A stretch of DNA of 64,000 bases. Source: Branchipolynoe longqiensis. Taxonomy: Eukaryota; Annelida; Polychaeta; Phyllodocida; Polynoidae. Positions 10,822 to 22,179 of this stretch are shown here, piece after piece. Where the stretch lies: the NCBI GenBank assembly GCA_030323885.1, contig CM059193.1, forward strand, positions 96,588,852 through 96,652,851. The letters are read 5' to 3'. A program made the position numbers and the translations under genes. Each line of letters opens with the position of its first letter. Positions within the stretch are counted from its first letter, which is position 1. The notes under the pieces are model-generated. The model saw only the letters and a list, made by a program, of their open reading frames with translations, searched no databases and was not told the origin of the DNA.

Positions 10822-12308
10822 TTTTTTGGGGTTTTTTTTGTGACAAGTTTTTTATTCTGCCCATAACGTATAAGCTCCCGTGAGGGTGCTTGTTTTCACT
10901 GCTGGACAGCTGTGATACTGGATTGGTCTGGTCCCGCACTCAGGAGTCTTTACCTGGTCTTTCTCGGGCCAACCTTTGTGGTTTTGGGTGTTAGTAGTTT
11001 CTATATTAGTTTTTTTTAAATTTTCAAGTTTTTTTGTAACCTGTATATGATAACTTAGCCTACTATGTACATCTACGCAGATGACATACAGGCCCGTGGG
11101 AGAGGATCCCATCCCATTGTGGTTTGTTACAGCATCCTTTCACCCATGCCCTGTCCTTAGATAGTACACCAGTGTGCCAGAACACCCCTGAACCCTTCAG
11201 CACTGCGACTAGGTGGGATGTCTGTGTTGTATGGTTAGCCATTTTGTATTTCAGGGTGATTCAGATGCATGACCCTGGCCTGCCTGGTTCTTCTTTGGTT
11301 TGTGCCAGTACACATACCCAGACAGACTGCGCCCTATGGTGATAGTCATTTCGAATTCCTTAGGACTTAGTAGGGCTAGTTTCCGTATTTGTAATATCTA
11401 CCATCTTTTCTGGCCAGTCTTTTGCTTTTTGTGCCAGAACACAGCAAGCAGTGACTGCGCCCAAGATCAGGTGAGATATTGTTTCTTCATTAGGTGGTTG
11501 TGTATTATGTCTTCTTTAAGGACCTTTTATAGTGGTCCAAGCTTTCGATTGCCCATTGTTGTGTGGGTTGATTATTCCAGGCATGTGCCGCCGTGGCCAG
11601 TACACTTCTCTCATAAATGTTGGTGTTACTTATTGCTGTCAGTAGCACTGGGGCTGCCATTTGCCTGATGTCCCTACTGGGGGTTGCTGTGTAGCCTGGT
11701 GTTGTGGTGTAATGGTGTGCCAGTATTTTTAGGTGCATTTCCCTTCTACTCGTTAGTAGTGTTGCATTGCACTTTTTGTGTAATTCGATTGTGGGATATC
11801 TTTTGTTCACCTGAAGGCATACTTTGAGGGCTCTATTTTGTAGCACCTGTAGTTTGTTTAATTGTTTTGTATTTCCTCCCATGTATACTACATCGCCATA
11901 GTCAAAGTAGGGGAGGATCATGCCTTTATATATTTTAATTGCCATGCTTTGAGTCATGTAGTATCTCAGTTTAGCCAGTAGCCATATTTTATGGTTTACT
12001 TTTCTGATAATATTTGTTATGCAGAGGTAATAATTTAGGTGTCTCTCTAGATCCACTCCCAGATATCGGTAGTTGTCTACTTGTTCTAGTTTGCTGTTTC
12101 CCAGAAGACACTTTATTTTCTCGTTTCTTGTTAGCCTGGTACCAAATAGTACTGTTTTTGACTTGCTGTTGTTTATGGTTATCCTATTTCGTTGGCACCA
12201 CTCGATTAGATTTGTTAGTGTTAGATTCAGTTTTATTTCTTCGGTTGTTTTTCCTGCAGCATATACCACAGTGTCATCTGCATATAGTTGGATGTCTTCA
12301 ATTTCATG
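10822..12308 (-). mobile_element. 5'-truncated LINE nested in MITE A
   Basis: A minus-strand LINE whose 3' end is a T-rich stretch at about 10822-10853, followed by a 3' UTR (TTTATTCTGCCCATAACG) similar to that of the LINE at 6.8 kb. The 5' end cuts into the RT palm. Only the second half of the RT is present (11505-12308). Confidence 0.78.
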
Positions 12309-12320
12309 TTTTCTATACAT
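11505..12320 (-). pseudogene. LINE RT fragment, palm to C terminus
   Basis: A 271-codon frame. It starts just before the catalytic LYADDTVVYA, then NRITINNSKSKTVLFG, YRYLGVDL, LRYYMTQSMAIKIYKGMILPYFDYGD and LQNRALKVCL. The first few codons come from MITE sequence. The fingers, the endonuclease and ORF1 are missing, so it cannot act. It is close in layout to the LINE at 6.8-10.0 kb but clearly diverged. Confidence 0.82.
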
Positions 12321-12692
12321 GTACCAGGCGGTTTGTCTCTAGGGCGTGTAGTTTTAGAGATATTCCACTTTTTCTGTATGAAGATTGTTCACGGCCATTG
12401 ACAATGCATTGAGTTTGCCGGTACGCGCAGTGAAAAACGTTATTCAATATTAATAGAAATGCACAACCCTAACCGTATAAATTTTATATAATCTATTCAT
12501 TGAATGTGTTTTCTATATGTGTACCCGGCGGTTTGTTTCTAGATGGTGTGGTTTTAGAGATAGTTCACTGTTTCTGTATAAAGATTGCTGACTGCCATTA
12601 AGTTTGCAGTGTGACCGGATGTCGTACTGCAGCCAAGCTGTGCATGCACTGACCTAAATACCCATGCTGACGTCATATGAAATAGGTCTATA

Positions 12693-13330
12693 CCTCGCAA
12701 GATTATATCGAGTGACTTTAAGATAACCATTAACTCATAGTTTTGGGGAACTACAGATAGCTTGAGCTAGCAAACATGTCTAAATCGTCCCTATCAAGGA
12801 TAACACACAGTTTTTAATATTTTTAGTTACACATACAAAATACCGAAAAAACTGAAATTAAGACTCTGACACTCAGCCAATACCTCAAAGTTATTGGGAG
12901 GGTGGGCGATAAGGAATTCAGTGTCAGTTGACTGTTATCTGTTTGAGCTCAAGTGAATAACTGACTAACCGGATGCGAAGGAATACCACATTGACTATGT
13001 TACTATGAGAGTTTGTATTTATTATTGCTATGGTTGCATTGAGTTACTACGGATACTGGGTCATCCTGCATTTTCTGTGACATGTTGCTAGGATAGCTGC
13101 CACTAGCCAATTTCCAGAAGGTGTTACTATAATACTATCAGGATTGAAGGATTTAGCTCAGGAACTAGCGTGTAGACATTGTTTCTATTAATTTAAGGCT
13201 AGTTACTATGGTAAGGGAGGCACAGTATACTCCCGACGTAATGCTAGGATAGGTAGAGCATCACTGATTCTTAGCAGGGGAACTGGTGATTGCTATGGTT
13301 ATATTTTACGTGGTTACTCCAGAGATCAGT
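12693..13330. other. no feature seen
   Basis: Unique-looking intronic sequence. No coding frame, family repeat or RNA gene recognised. Confidence 0.5.
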
Positions 13331-13439
13331 TGTTGTGACAAATGATACATGTTACAGCATAACATGCACAATGAATCGGACAGTGAACCATATTGCAAAC
13401 CACATTGTGAAGCACATTATGTACCATATTGTTGTTGTT

Positions 13440-13900
13440 TTGGGGAGTTTTCAGTCGCATTGGTGCGCTCAAGGCTGCAAATCTGCAGCACTGAATGGGC
13501 ACCGCTGAAAGCGGTGTTGATGATGTCTGCGTTCTGGCGGTGGAAGCGAGCAAGTGTGTTCCAGGATGACTTGGAAATCCTGTAGAGGATAGCCAGAGCA
13601 GCCTTATTGTTGCTGAGTTGGCCGTCAGCATCCTCCATGAAGTCACTGATGGCAGATCTGTCGACGGTGCAACATGAGGCGAGTATGTGGGCCACATTGA
13701 AGATCTTAGTGCCGCAGGGACAGCGCTGGAGGTTGGGGACATCAACCCAAAGGTGGTAGCCAGTCCTGAAGCGGTTGACGACGACTTGGGTAGAAGCAGG
13801 AAGGCCGACTGGATGAGGGATGTTCGTTCTGACCAGGGTGTACCAGAGCCAGTTTATTGAATAAGGGTTCCATACTTGTTCCTTCTGTGTGGTTCATTCC
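13440..13900 (-). pseudogene. LINE pol C-terminal remnant
   Basis: Read on the minus strand across two frames, the sequence gives RTNIPHPVGLPAS, FRTGYHLWVDVPNLQRCPCG and AHILASC. A C-P-C-G ... H ... C cluster of this kind is found at the C terminus of some LINE pol proteins, where student-like CCHC motifs follow the RT or RNase H. Frames change near 13700 and 13850, and nothing of the RT itself is seen. It is an old fragment; the clade is not determined. Confidence 0.6.
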
Positions 13901-14199
13901 CAGAGTTTGGTGGTGGCTCAAGAAGCGGCGGCGGTCAGTTTGGTGATGGATGGAAGGATGGCTGTCTCCACATCTGCTTGGTGGGCACCAGCTAGAGTGG
14001 CACAGTCGGCCTGTCCATATTGTGAACCATTGTAAAATATTCTGATAATCAGCAGAGAGGGCAATTGGAAATCCTCTATTGTTATTCTGTCTGGCCGGCC
14101 AAGAATGTGTGCTTATGTATGTTGTGTATATATATACTACCTCCATGCTAGAAGTACTATAGGAGCGTTCTTTTGAGCGTAAATTACGTAATCCTGGCT

Positions 14200-14990
14200 C
14201 TGAGAGAGTCCATTGACCTTAAATGCCCCCTCTGAGAGAGTCCATTGACCTTAGATGACCCCTTCTGAGAGTGTCCATGTGTGTCAAGGAATTCCACCGA
14301 AAACCCGAAGCAGTGATGTCATTGAGTGAGTTGGTGTTGGTAGAGGTCATATAATTCATTTATCCTAGCCATCTGTCGTTTTGTGTGTGTGTGTGTCTTT
14401 CCCGAAACTCCCTCCTGAAAACTCTAAGCGGTGACGTCATTGAGCTAGTTGGTGTTGGTAGAGGTCATAGAGTGCATTTATCCTAGCCATATGTTGTTAT
14501 TGTTGTGTGTGTGCATCATTGAGCTTTGTGGTGGTGGTGGTGGTGGTAATGGTGGATGTTACTGCTAAAATTGAATCGGGAAGGGAGGGGGTAGACACTT
14601 TCAGCAGTAACATCGGCTCCCCAGTCTTTCACCCCCACCAACAAAATAATACATACAATGACTTCATTGAGCGGGTTGGTGATAGAGGTGGTGGCGGATG
14701 TTACTGCTAAAACTAGAATCGGGGAGGGAGGAGGGGGAGAGACTTTTAGCAGTAAGATCTGCCACTCCAGCATTCCCCCCCAACAACCAATACAGTGACA
14801 TCATTGAGCGGGTTGGTGATGGTGCAGGTGGTGGTGCTGGTGGTGGTGGTGATGGTGGTGGTTTGTAGAAGTCATAGGGTGCATTTATCCTAGCCATCTG
14901 TTGTTATTGCTTTGTCCGTGTGCATCATTGAGTTGGGTGGTGGTCGTGGTGGTGGTGGATGTTACTGCTCAAAATCGAATTGTAATCAGT
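14200..14990 (+). repeat. complex GGT-rich diverged tandem repeat
   Basis: Several nested direct repeats. CTGAGAGAGTCCATTGACCTTA occurs twice in tandem at 14200-14260. A block with TTGGTGTTGGTAGAGGTCAT and CATTTATCCTAGCCAT recurs at about 14332, 14447 and 14860. GGATGTTACTGCTAAAA with GAATCGGGxAGGGAGG recurs at about 14553, 14696 and 14957. GGT triplet runs (14526-14555, 14822-14865, 14935-14958) sit between them. The open frames over it are repeat artefacts. Confidence 0.7.
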
Positions 14991-15400
14991 TATTACTGAA
15001 CTCGCTACACTCATGTCCCCATATATTATTGTATGTAGTTATGACTGAACTATGGTCCTGTTTTATCCTCAAACATCTTACATTGTGACCTCCCCCCACT
15101 ACCCCCTCACCCCCCTCCCCCTCCTCACCTGACCCGGGCAGGCACGCCGGTTCATGGTCCCTGTCACGCCTGTGACAAGCGGCTAATCTGGATTATCTGC
15201 TTATCTGCTTATCGGTGCCTACAGCTGATACCCGGCAAACCCTACAGGTTGGCGGCCGCTATCAGGGCCTGCTATCTGTGCAGTCAGGGTTTCTTCAAGG
15301 CTAGTTGAGTGTGTAAAACTTGGGGTGGTTTAAGGCCGCATAGTGAGAGGAAAGCTGCACATTCTATTAAACTAAAACAGTTTTCTAATTTTGATTCAAC
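14991..15400. other. no feature seen
   Basis: Contains a C-rich patch (15094-15130) and short CTTATCTGCTTATC repeats. No gene or family repeat recognised. Confidence 0.4.
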
Positions 15401-15410
15401 ATAATTGCGG

Positions 15411-15722
15411 AGGCGCTGGCCGATGTGGTAAGAGCCTACCCACGCTTCCCGTGTGGAAAGGTGGGAGGTTTGAATCCTGGCCGAGTTAAACCAATGATTT
15501 ATACAAATTATGCTTGGCGCTAGGCATTACTAGGATATAGCAAGGGCTGGTTAGCTCACTGTCAGGATAATGTGACTGAGTGGGATATTGGAGTGTGGTG
15601 CTGGCAGCCTGGTCTCCCAGTGAGGCAGTGCTATAGTTTCTATTAGAGTGTACTGCCACAAGTGGGTACTCTTTTTGACATGAATGTCCTTAGATGTTGT
15701 GAGGACCTAACACCCCAACAAA
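15411..15722 (+). mobile_element. tRNA-derived SINE, full length
   Basis: The head CTGGCCGATGTGGTAAGAGC resembles an A box and GGTTTGAATCC a B box. The body has the family blocks in order: CGAGTTAAACCAATGA, TTACTAGGATATAG, AGGATAATGTGACTG, CTGGTCTCCCAGTGAGG, CACAAGTGGGTAC and TTAGATGTTGTGAGGACC, ending CACCCCAACAAAC. Confidence 0.78.
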
Positions 15723-15734
15723 CATGTAACTTAC

Positions 15735-15840
15735 ATACCGATGCAGTTAATGAGCATTTGTTGCTGCATAGAAGGTGATATTGAGTAAATTCAATAGAAC
15801 CTGTTACTGCTGAAGTCTATGGGGTCAGAATTTGCCTAAA
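15735..15840 (+). repeat. dispersed repeat D, fragment
   Basis: The stretch GCATTTGTTGCTGCATAGAAG, then AATAGAACCTGTTACTGCTGAAG and GGGGTCAGA matches longer copies at 50450-50900 and 57595-57930. Confidence 0.6.
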
Positions 15841-15954
15841 TGAATTGACGATTATATCTGAATACCAAATACTACATGTGATTTCCAATGAGAAGAAGAA
15901 CTCAGGTTGTTTCATGCCTGAGGTTGTTTCATGCCTGTTCCCCATGCCTTTGTT

Positions 15955-16170
15955 TCCACCAGGTTTGTTGTCCGAGTTTTACGTCCTGTCAACATCAAAG
16001 GTCATGTCAGGACGGGTACCGACCTGTAGCAATGCGCACTCATGTAAACTTTATAGTGTTGCCCCACTAGGGACCAGGCCGCCAGCACTATGACCCGATA
16101 TCCCAGTCAATCACATTATCCTGACACTGAGCGAACCTGTCCTTGCTCTATCCTAATAAAAACGAATGTC
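15955..16170 (-). mobile_element. tRNA-derived SINE, 3' body
   Basis: Reverse-orientation copy of the SINE body: it starts near GAGTTTTACGTCCTGTCAAC and continues through AAGGTCATGTCAGGACGGGTACCGAC, TTATAGTGTTGCCCCACTAGG and CACATTATCCTGACACTGAG. The tRNA-like head is absent. Confidence 0.75.
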
Positions 16171-16408
16171 GATTTTGATAATTAAATGAAAAGAGAATAA
16201 ACATAAAAAGTTATGTATAACCCTAACAAACTAATATTCACAAATAAACGAAGATATCAACATTTTCATTATCTAAAGCCATAAAAGGTGTATTTGACCC
16301 CCCCCCCTATCCACTTAATCCATTCCGTACCACATATGCAGCCCATGAAACTGTTGATAACGTTGGACGACCCCTGACGCCTCATGTTAGTTCCTCCGCG
16401 TCCCGCAG

Positions 16409-16504
16409 GTGGCGCTGCGGGCTCGCTACGCAGTGTGGGAGGATGTTGGACTGCGGGTATCCGAGCTGCTCGAGCGGCACATCCTGAGGGACGCTGTAGA
16501 CAAG
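16409..16504 (+). CDS. IDO-like gene, exon 2
   Basis: A 96-bp exon, phase 0 at both ends, between CCCGCAG and a strong donor GTGAGT. It encodes 32 residues, with YAVWEDVGLRVSELLERHIL and LRDAVDK. This fits the IDO N-terminal helical domain, where a conserved W is followed by a leucine-rich L-x-E-L-L helix and then L-R-x-x-V-x-K before the LP segment. It joins in frame to exon 1 (3143-3211) and to exon 3 (49002). The wider open frame around it is intron read-through and has no family match. The intron after it is about 32.5 kb and carries most of the mobile elements of this window. Confidence 0.78.
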
Positions 16505-17340
16505 GTGAGTGCAACACTTGCTGTCCGAACCCCACTTCATCCACACCTCGTCTCTCTCCCATCAGCTGCCCGTCTCCTCTCCTGGATCTGTCTATTAAAA
16601 ATACTGCAGGGGCGGCTGGCCAGCTTTTCACTTCCTACCGCCTTACTCCGTTTGTGTCTCTGGCTCACCGACTGGTCACCACAGAGCAAGGAGGAACGGC
16701 TCTTTGACCCAACTGTCCTCACTTCTCTTTCGTCATTCCTACCCATTTTGTTTTCTCCCGGGCTTATTTCCCCTGCTCATCAAAGGAGTTGTTTGTGCGG
16801 CCCTTTTCCTTTTCACTGGTTCACTGGGCTCTTTTGCTGCGGGTTCCCTCTTCTCCTTTCCTGTGTCGCCAGCCCTTTGGCACCCAGACTCAAGTGCTCT
16901 GACTGTGTTAAATTGAAGTTCATATTACATCCAAAATCGGACTGATTTATCGGTGCCGATTCAATGCTGCAGTTTTGCAGCCTGTGACCGAACAGGTTAC
17001 AAACAACCCAAATCAGTCAGGTGAGAGCAGCAGGCTTCCACAGTGCACCCAAGCAGGCAGTGGGCGTCCAGCACACCTCTCTTGTTGTCAAATTGTTTAT
17101 TTTTGCCTATCCCAATAAGTCACCTGGATTTTGGTTCTTTTCCCGTTTCATCACTAAGCAAAGCTGGTTCAACTTGTGACACTTAGAGGGTATAGATGTA
17201 AAAAACATGGTAATTGTCTGTACACGCTAAAATTACACAATCCGCTGATTTTGAGTTTGACGCTAACCTGTGTATGTGTTATTTCACATATTTCATATGA
17301 TCTTAGAGTGCCCTCACTACACTACACTCAAATCAAAATA
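16505..17340. other. intron sequence, no gene seen
   Basis: Start of IDO intron 2. Pyrimidine-rich at first (16520-16900), then AT-rich. I looked here for the next IDO exon and did not find it. Confidence 0.5.
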
Positions 17341-17344
17341 AGCA

Positions 17345-18318
17345 TATCCCATTCCGTGCCTGTGTGACAGTAGAGGCTGCTACATAGAGTGTCACACTGT
17401 GCCCCCTGGTGGTGAGTAAGTACTGGTGTACATGGGTGACAATACAGGCTGCTACATACAGTGTCACACTGCACCCCCTTGTGGTGAATATGTACCAGTG
17501 TACATGGGCGTGACAGTAGAAGCTGCTACATACAGTGGCACACTGCGCCCCCTGGTGGTGAGTAAGTACCGGTGTACATGGGTGTGACAATAGAGGCTGC
17601 TACATACAGTGTCACACTGCGCCCCCTGGTGATGAGTAAGTACTGGTGTACATGGGTGTGACAATAGAGGTTGCTACATAGAGTGTCACACTGCACCCGC
17701 TGGTGGTGAGTAAGTACCAGTGTACATGGGTGTGACAATAGAGGCTGCTACATACAGTGTCACATTGTGCCTGCTGGTGCTGAGTAAGTACTGGTGTACA
17801 TGGGTGTGACAATAGCGGCTGCTACATACAGTGTCACACTGTGCCCCCTGGTGGTGAGTAAGTACTGGTGTACATGGGTGTGACAATAGAGGCTGCTACA
17901 TACAGTGTCAGACTGCATCCCCTGGTGCTGAGTAAGTACCAGTGTACATGGGTGTGGCAATAGAGGCTGCTACATACAGTGTCACACTGCACCCCCTGGT
18001 GCTGAGTAAGTAATGGTGTACATGGGTGTGACAATAGAGGCTGCTACATACAGTGTCACACTGCACCCCCTGATGGTGACTAAGTACTGGTGTACATGGG
18101 TGTGACAGTAGAGGCTGCTACATACAGTGTCACACTGAACACCAAGGTGCTGAATAAGTATCAGTGTACATGTGTGTGACAATAGAGGCTGCTATATACA
18201 GTGTCACACTGCGCCCCCTGGTGATGAGTAAGTACTGGTGTACATGGCTGTGACAATAGAGGCTGCTACATAGAGTGTCACACTGCACCCCCTGGTGGTG
18301 AGTAAGTACCAGTGTACA
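17345..18318 (+). repeat. 74-bp satellite with CTCF-like core, left part
   Basis: About 13 units of 74 bp: GTGTGACAATAGAGGCTGC, TACATACAGTGTCACACTGC, then CCCCCTGGTGGTGAGTAAGTA and CTGGTGTACATGG. In its best form the third block reads, on the minus strand, CCACCAGGGGGCGC, which matches the core of the CTCF binding motif. Short open frames repeat every 74 bases on the minus strand and are artefacts. Confidence 0.92.
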
Positions 18319-19822
18319 GTGCAACAGACTGCACCAACTAATCACCAATGCCTGGGAGGAGGGTTCTGTACCCCAAGCATGGAAGGATGCCAGCATTGTA
18401 ACCATCTACAAGAAAGGTGATCAAACAGACTGTGGGAACTATAGAGGAATCTCTCTTCTTTCCATAGCAGGGAAGATCTTCGCCAGGATCCTACTCAACA
18501 GACTATCTATTCACATAACACCTGGTGTAGTTCCGGAGTCACAGTGTGGCTTCAGAGGTAACCGGAGCACTGTGGATATGATATTTTGTCTCCGACAGCT
18601 ACAAGAAAAGTGCATTGAGCAGGACCGACCACTGTACATGGTATTTGTCGATTTCACTAAGGCATTTGATACAGTCGGGAGGACCGGGCTTTGGCAGCTA
18701 CTGAGGAAGTACGGAAGCCCAGAGAGAAGTTCATAACTATGATCGAGGCTCTACATACAGGAATGATGGCAAACGTTAGTGCTGGAGGGGAAGTCTCGGA
18801 ATCGTTCGGGGTTACCAATGGGGTCAAGCAAGGTTGTGTACTGGCCCCCACGCTCTTCTCCATCTTCCTATCAGCAATGCTAGATGAGGCTTTCCGAGAC
18901 ATGGGGGATGGCATCTATATACAGTCCAGACAGAGCGCTGACCTATTCAATGTCGCACACTTCAGAGCGAAGACCAAGACTACTCAGATACTGGTGAGAG
19001 AGCTACTATTCGCAGATGACAGTGCACTGGTTGCCCACTCTGCTGAAGAGACCCAGAAAATAGTGGACGCTTTCTCCGATGCATCAAAGAAGTTTGGACT
19101 GAAAATTAACATCAAGAAGATGGAGGTGCTGTACCAACCCAACTCTACAAGAACCCGAGAGGAGGAGATCATAGTTGACGGAAACAAGCTGAACTCTGTT
19201 CCGGAATTCACCTATCTCGGAAGCACTATATCAAGTGATGGACGCATTGATGCTGAGATACAGAGGAGGATGGCCAAGGCTAGCGCATCTTTCGGCCGAC
19301 TACGCCAGAGACTCTGGAACAACCACCATGTGTCCATTCGGGTCAAAGGTAAGATCTACCGCGCAATCGTGCTCTCCACCCTACTATACGGAGCCGAGGC
19401 CTGGACAATGTACAGATGGCAGGTGAAAAAGCTGCATGCCTTCATGATGCGACATCTGCGTTCAATCATGAGGCTAACCTGGAAGGACAAAGTGACGAAT
19501 AAGGAAATACTCGAACGGATGGGGCTGCCCTCTATGGAAGATCTTCTGATCAAAAAGAATCTCCGGTGGACTGGACACCTCATGAGGATGTCATCAGACA
19601 GGCTACCAAAGCAGATCCTCTATTCTCAACTGTCTTCTGGCTACAGAAAGAGAGGGCGCCCCCGTCTCTGGTTCAGGGATACCACCAAGAGAAACCTGAA
19701 GCTGAGAGACATAAAGACTGACTCATGGACGCAACTCTCACAGCAGAGAGCTAAATGGAGAGCGGCAGTCAAGTAATGAAAGCAGTCTTTGTCGCATCGC
19801 GACCGACAGCATGATGATGATG
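18319..19822 (+). mobile_element. 5'-truncated RTE-like LINE inside the 74-bp satellite
   Basis: The element lacks the endonuclease and starts in the RT. Its 3' end is the simple repeat ATGATGATGATG rather than poly(A), as is common in RTE-type LINEs. Satellite sequence stops at GTGTACA on the left and resumes with ACATGGGTG on the right, so ACA is shared. The insertion occurred in one satellite unit after the array had formed. Confidence 0.88.
18329..19776 (+). pseudogene. RTE-like reverse transcriptase, one frameshift
   Basis: The first part (18329-18720) shows IVTIYKKGD, NYRGISLLSIAGK, QCGFRGNRSTVDMIF and FVDFTKAFDTV. The second part (18691-19776, 361 codons) shows NGVKQGCVLAPTLFSIF, the catalytic LLFADDSALVA, FGLKINIKKMEVL, FTYLGS, STLLYGAEAW and a C-terminal KRGRPRLWFRD. 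This is the order of RTE-type LINEs. The two parts are in different frames: GAGAGAAG at about 18720-18727 has one extra GA relative to the expected continuation. Apart from that the frame is open to a TAA at the 3' end, so this is a fairly young copy. Confidence 0.87.
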
Positions 19823-22095
19823 ACATGGGTGTGACAATAGAGGCTGCTACATACAGTCTCACACTGTGCCCCCTGGTGCTGAGTAAGTACTGGTGTACAT
19901 GGGTGTGACAATAGCGGCTGCTGAATACAGTGTCAGACTGCACCCCCTGGTGGTGAGTAAGTACTGGTGTACATGGGTGTGACAATAGCGGCTGATACAT
20001 ACAGTGTCACACTGCGCCCCCTGGTGGTGAGTAAGTAGCAGGGTACATGGGTGTGACAATAGAGGCTGTTACATACAGTGTCACACTGCGCCCCCTGGTG
20101 GTGAGTAAGTACTGGTGTACATGAGTGTGACAGTAGAGGCTGCTACATACAGTGTCACACTGCGCCCCCTGGTGGTGAATAAGTACTGGTGTACATGGGT
20201 GTGACAATATAGGCTGCTAGATACAGTGTCACACTGTGCCCCCTGGTGGTGAGTAAGTAGCGGTGTACATGGGTGTGACAATAGAGGATGTTACATACAG
20301 TGTCACACTGCACCCCCTGATGGTGACTAAGTACTGGTGTACATGGGTGTGACAAGAGAGGCTGCTACACACAGTGTCACACTGAACCCCAAGGTGCTGA
20401 GTAAGTATCAGTGTGCATGTGTGTGACAATAGAAGCTGATACATACAGTGTCACACTGCACCCCCTGGTGGTGAGTAAGTATCAGTGTACATGGGTGTGA
20501 CAATTGAGGATGTTACATACAGTGTCACACTGCGCCCCCTGGTGGTGAGTAAGTACTGGTGTACATGAGTGTGACAGTAGAGGCTGCTACATACAATGTC
20601 ACACTGCGCCCCCTGGTGGTGAATAACTACTGGTGTACATGGGTGTGACAATAGAGGCTGCTACCTACAGTCTCACACTGTGCCCCCTGGTGGTGAGTAA
20701 GTACTGGTCTACATGGGTGTGACAATAGAGGCTGCTACATACCGTGTCACACTGCGCCCCCTGGTGATGAGTAAGTACTGGTGTACATGGGTGTGACAAT
20801 AGAGGCTTCTACATACAGTGTCACAGTTCGACCCCTGGTGGTGAGTGAGTAGCAGTGTACATGGGTGTGACAGTAGAGGCTGCTACATACAGTGTCACAC
20901 TGCACCCCCTGGTGGTGAATAAGTATCAGTGTACATGGGTGTGACAATAGAGGCTGCTACATACAGTGTCACACTGCACCCCCTGGTGGTGAGTAAGTAC
21001 CAGTGTACATGTGTGTGACAGTAGAGGCTGCTACATACAGTGTCACACTGCGCCCCCTGGTGGTGAGTAAGTACTGGTGTACATGGGTGTGACAGTAGAA
21101 GCTGCTACATACAGTGTCACACTGCGCCCCCTGGTGGTGAGTAAGTACTGGTGTACATGTGTGTGGCAATAGAGTCTGCTACATACAGTGTCACACTGCG
21201 GCCCCTGGTGGTGAGTAAATACCAGTGTACATATGTGTGACAGTAGAGGCTGCTACATACAGTGTCACACTGTGCCCCCTGGTGGTGAGTCAGCACCAGT
21301 GCACATGGGTGTGACAATAGAGGTTGCTACATACAGTGTCACACTGCACCCCATGGTGATGAGTAAGTACTGATGTACGTGTGTGTGACAATAGAGTCTG
21401 CTACATACAGTGTCACACTGCGCCCCCTGGTGGTGAGTAAGTAGCAGTGTACATGGGTGTGACAATAGAGGCTGCTACATAGAGGGTCACAATGCACCTC
21501 CTGGTGGTGAATAAGTACCAGTGTACATGGGTGTGACAGTAGAGGCTGTTACATACAGTGTCACACTGCACCCCCTGGTAGTGAGTCAGTACCAGTGTAC
21601 ATGGGTGTGACAATAGAGGCTGCTACATACAGTGTGACACTGCACCCCCTGGTGGTGAGTAAGTACTGGTGTACATGGGTGTGACAATAGCGGCTGCTAC
21701 ATACAGTGTCACACTGTACCCCCTGGTGGTGAGTAAGTACTGGTGTACATGGGTGTGACAATACACGCTGCTACATACAGTGTCACACTTTGCCCCCTGG
21801 TGGTGAGTAAGTACTGGTGTACATGGGTGTGACAATAGAGGATGCTACATACAGTGTCACACTGTGCCCCCTGGTGGTGAGTAAGTACTGGTGTACATGG
21901 GTGTGACAATACAAGCTGCTACATACAGTGTCACACTGCGCCCCTCGTGGTGAGTAAGTATTGGTGTACATGGGTGTGACAGTAGAGGCTGCTACATACA
22001 GCGTCACACTGCGCCCCCTGGTGGTGAGTCAGTACCAGTGTCCATGGGTGTGACAATAGAGTCTGCTACACACAGTGTCACACTGCACCCCCTTG
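19823..22095 (+). repeat. 74-bp satellite with CTCF-like core, right part
   Basis: About 30 further units of the 74-bp satellite. The variant GCGCCCCCTGGTGGTGA (minus-strand CTCF core) occurs in about ten units of the two parts; others have CACCCCC or GTGCCCC in place of GCGCCCC. One divergent pair of units (AACCCCAAGGTGCTGAG preceded by CCCCTGATGGTGAC) occurs both at about 18064-18140 and at 20312-20390, which suggests a multi-unit duplication. Confidence 0.92.
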
Positions 22096-22179
22096 GGAGA
22101 AACTCACTTTTAGCACAAAACATATTTCCTTTTCGGGGAAATTGGACATCACTCTTTCTATTGACCCCTATAATGGCAT

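Larger units (their letters stand above)
10803..12690 (-). mobile_element. MITE A, second copy, split by a LINE
   Basis: The left end TAGACCTATTTCAATG (10803) and right end TGAAATAGGTCTA (to 12690, followed by TA) match the inverted ends of MITE A at 4288-5061. The right part, about 12309-12690, carries one and a half of the inner 200-bp repeats in reverse orientation. About 20 bases after the left end the sequence turns into a LINE. The LINE therefore jumped into an existing MITE, and part of the MITE has been lost. Confidence 0.72.

Noticed and set aside
16560..16600. Next IDO exon beginning CTGCCC after CATCAG near 16562
   Set aside because: It starts like the expected LP segment, but reaches TAA after ten codons, and the better match (MPELTLTDLRGY) is at 49002.
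17345..22095. CRISPR array or dozens of small proteins starting MSHPCTPVL
   Set aside because: Units are head-to-tail 74-bp repeats with no unique spacers, in an animal genome. The small frames recur with the repeat period.
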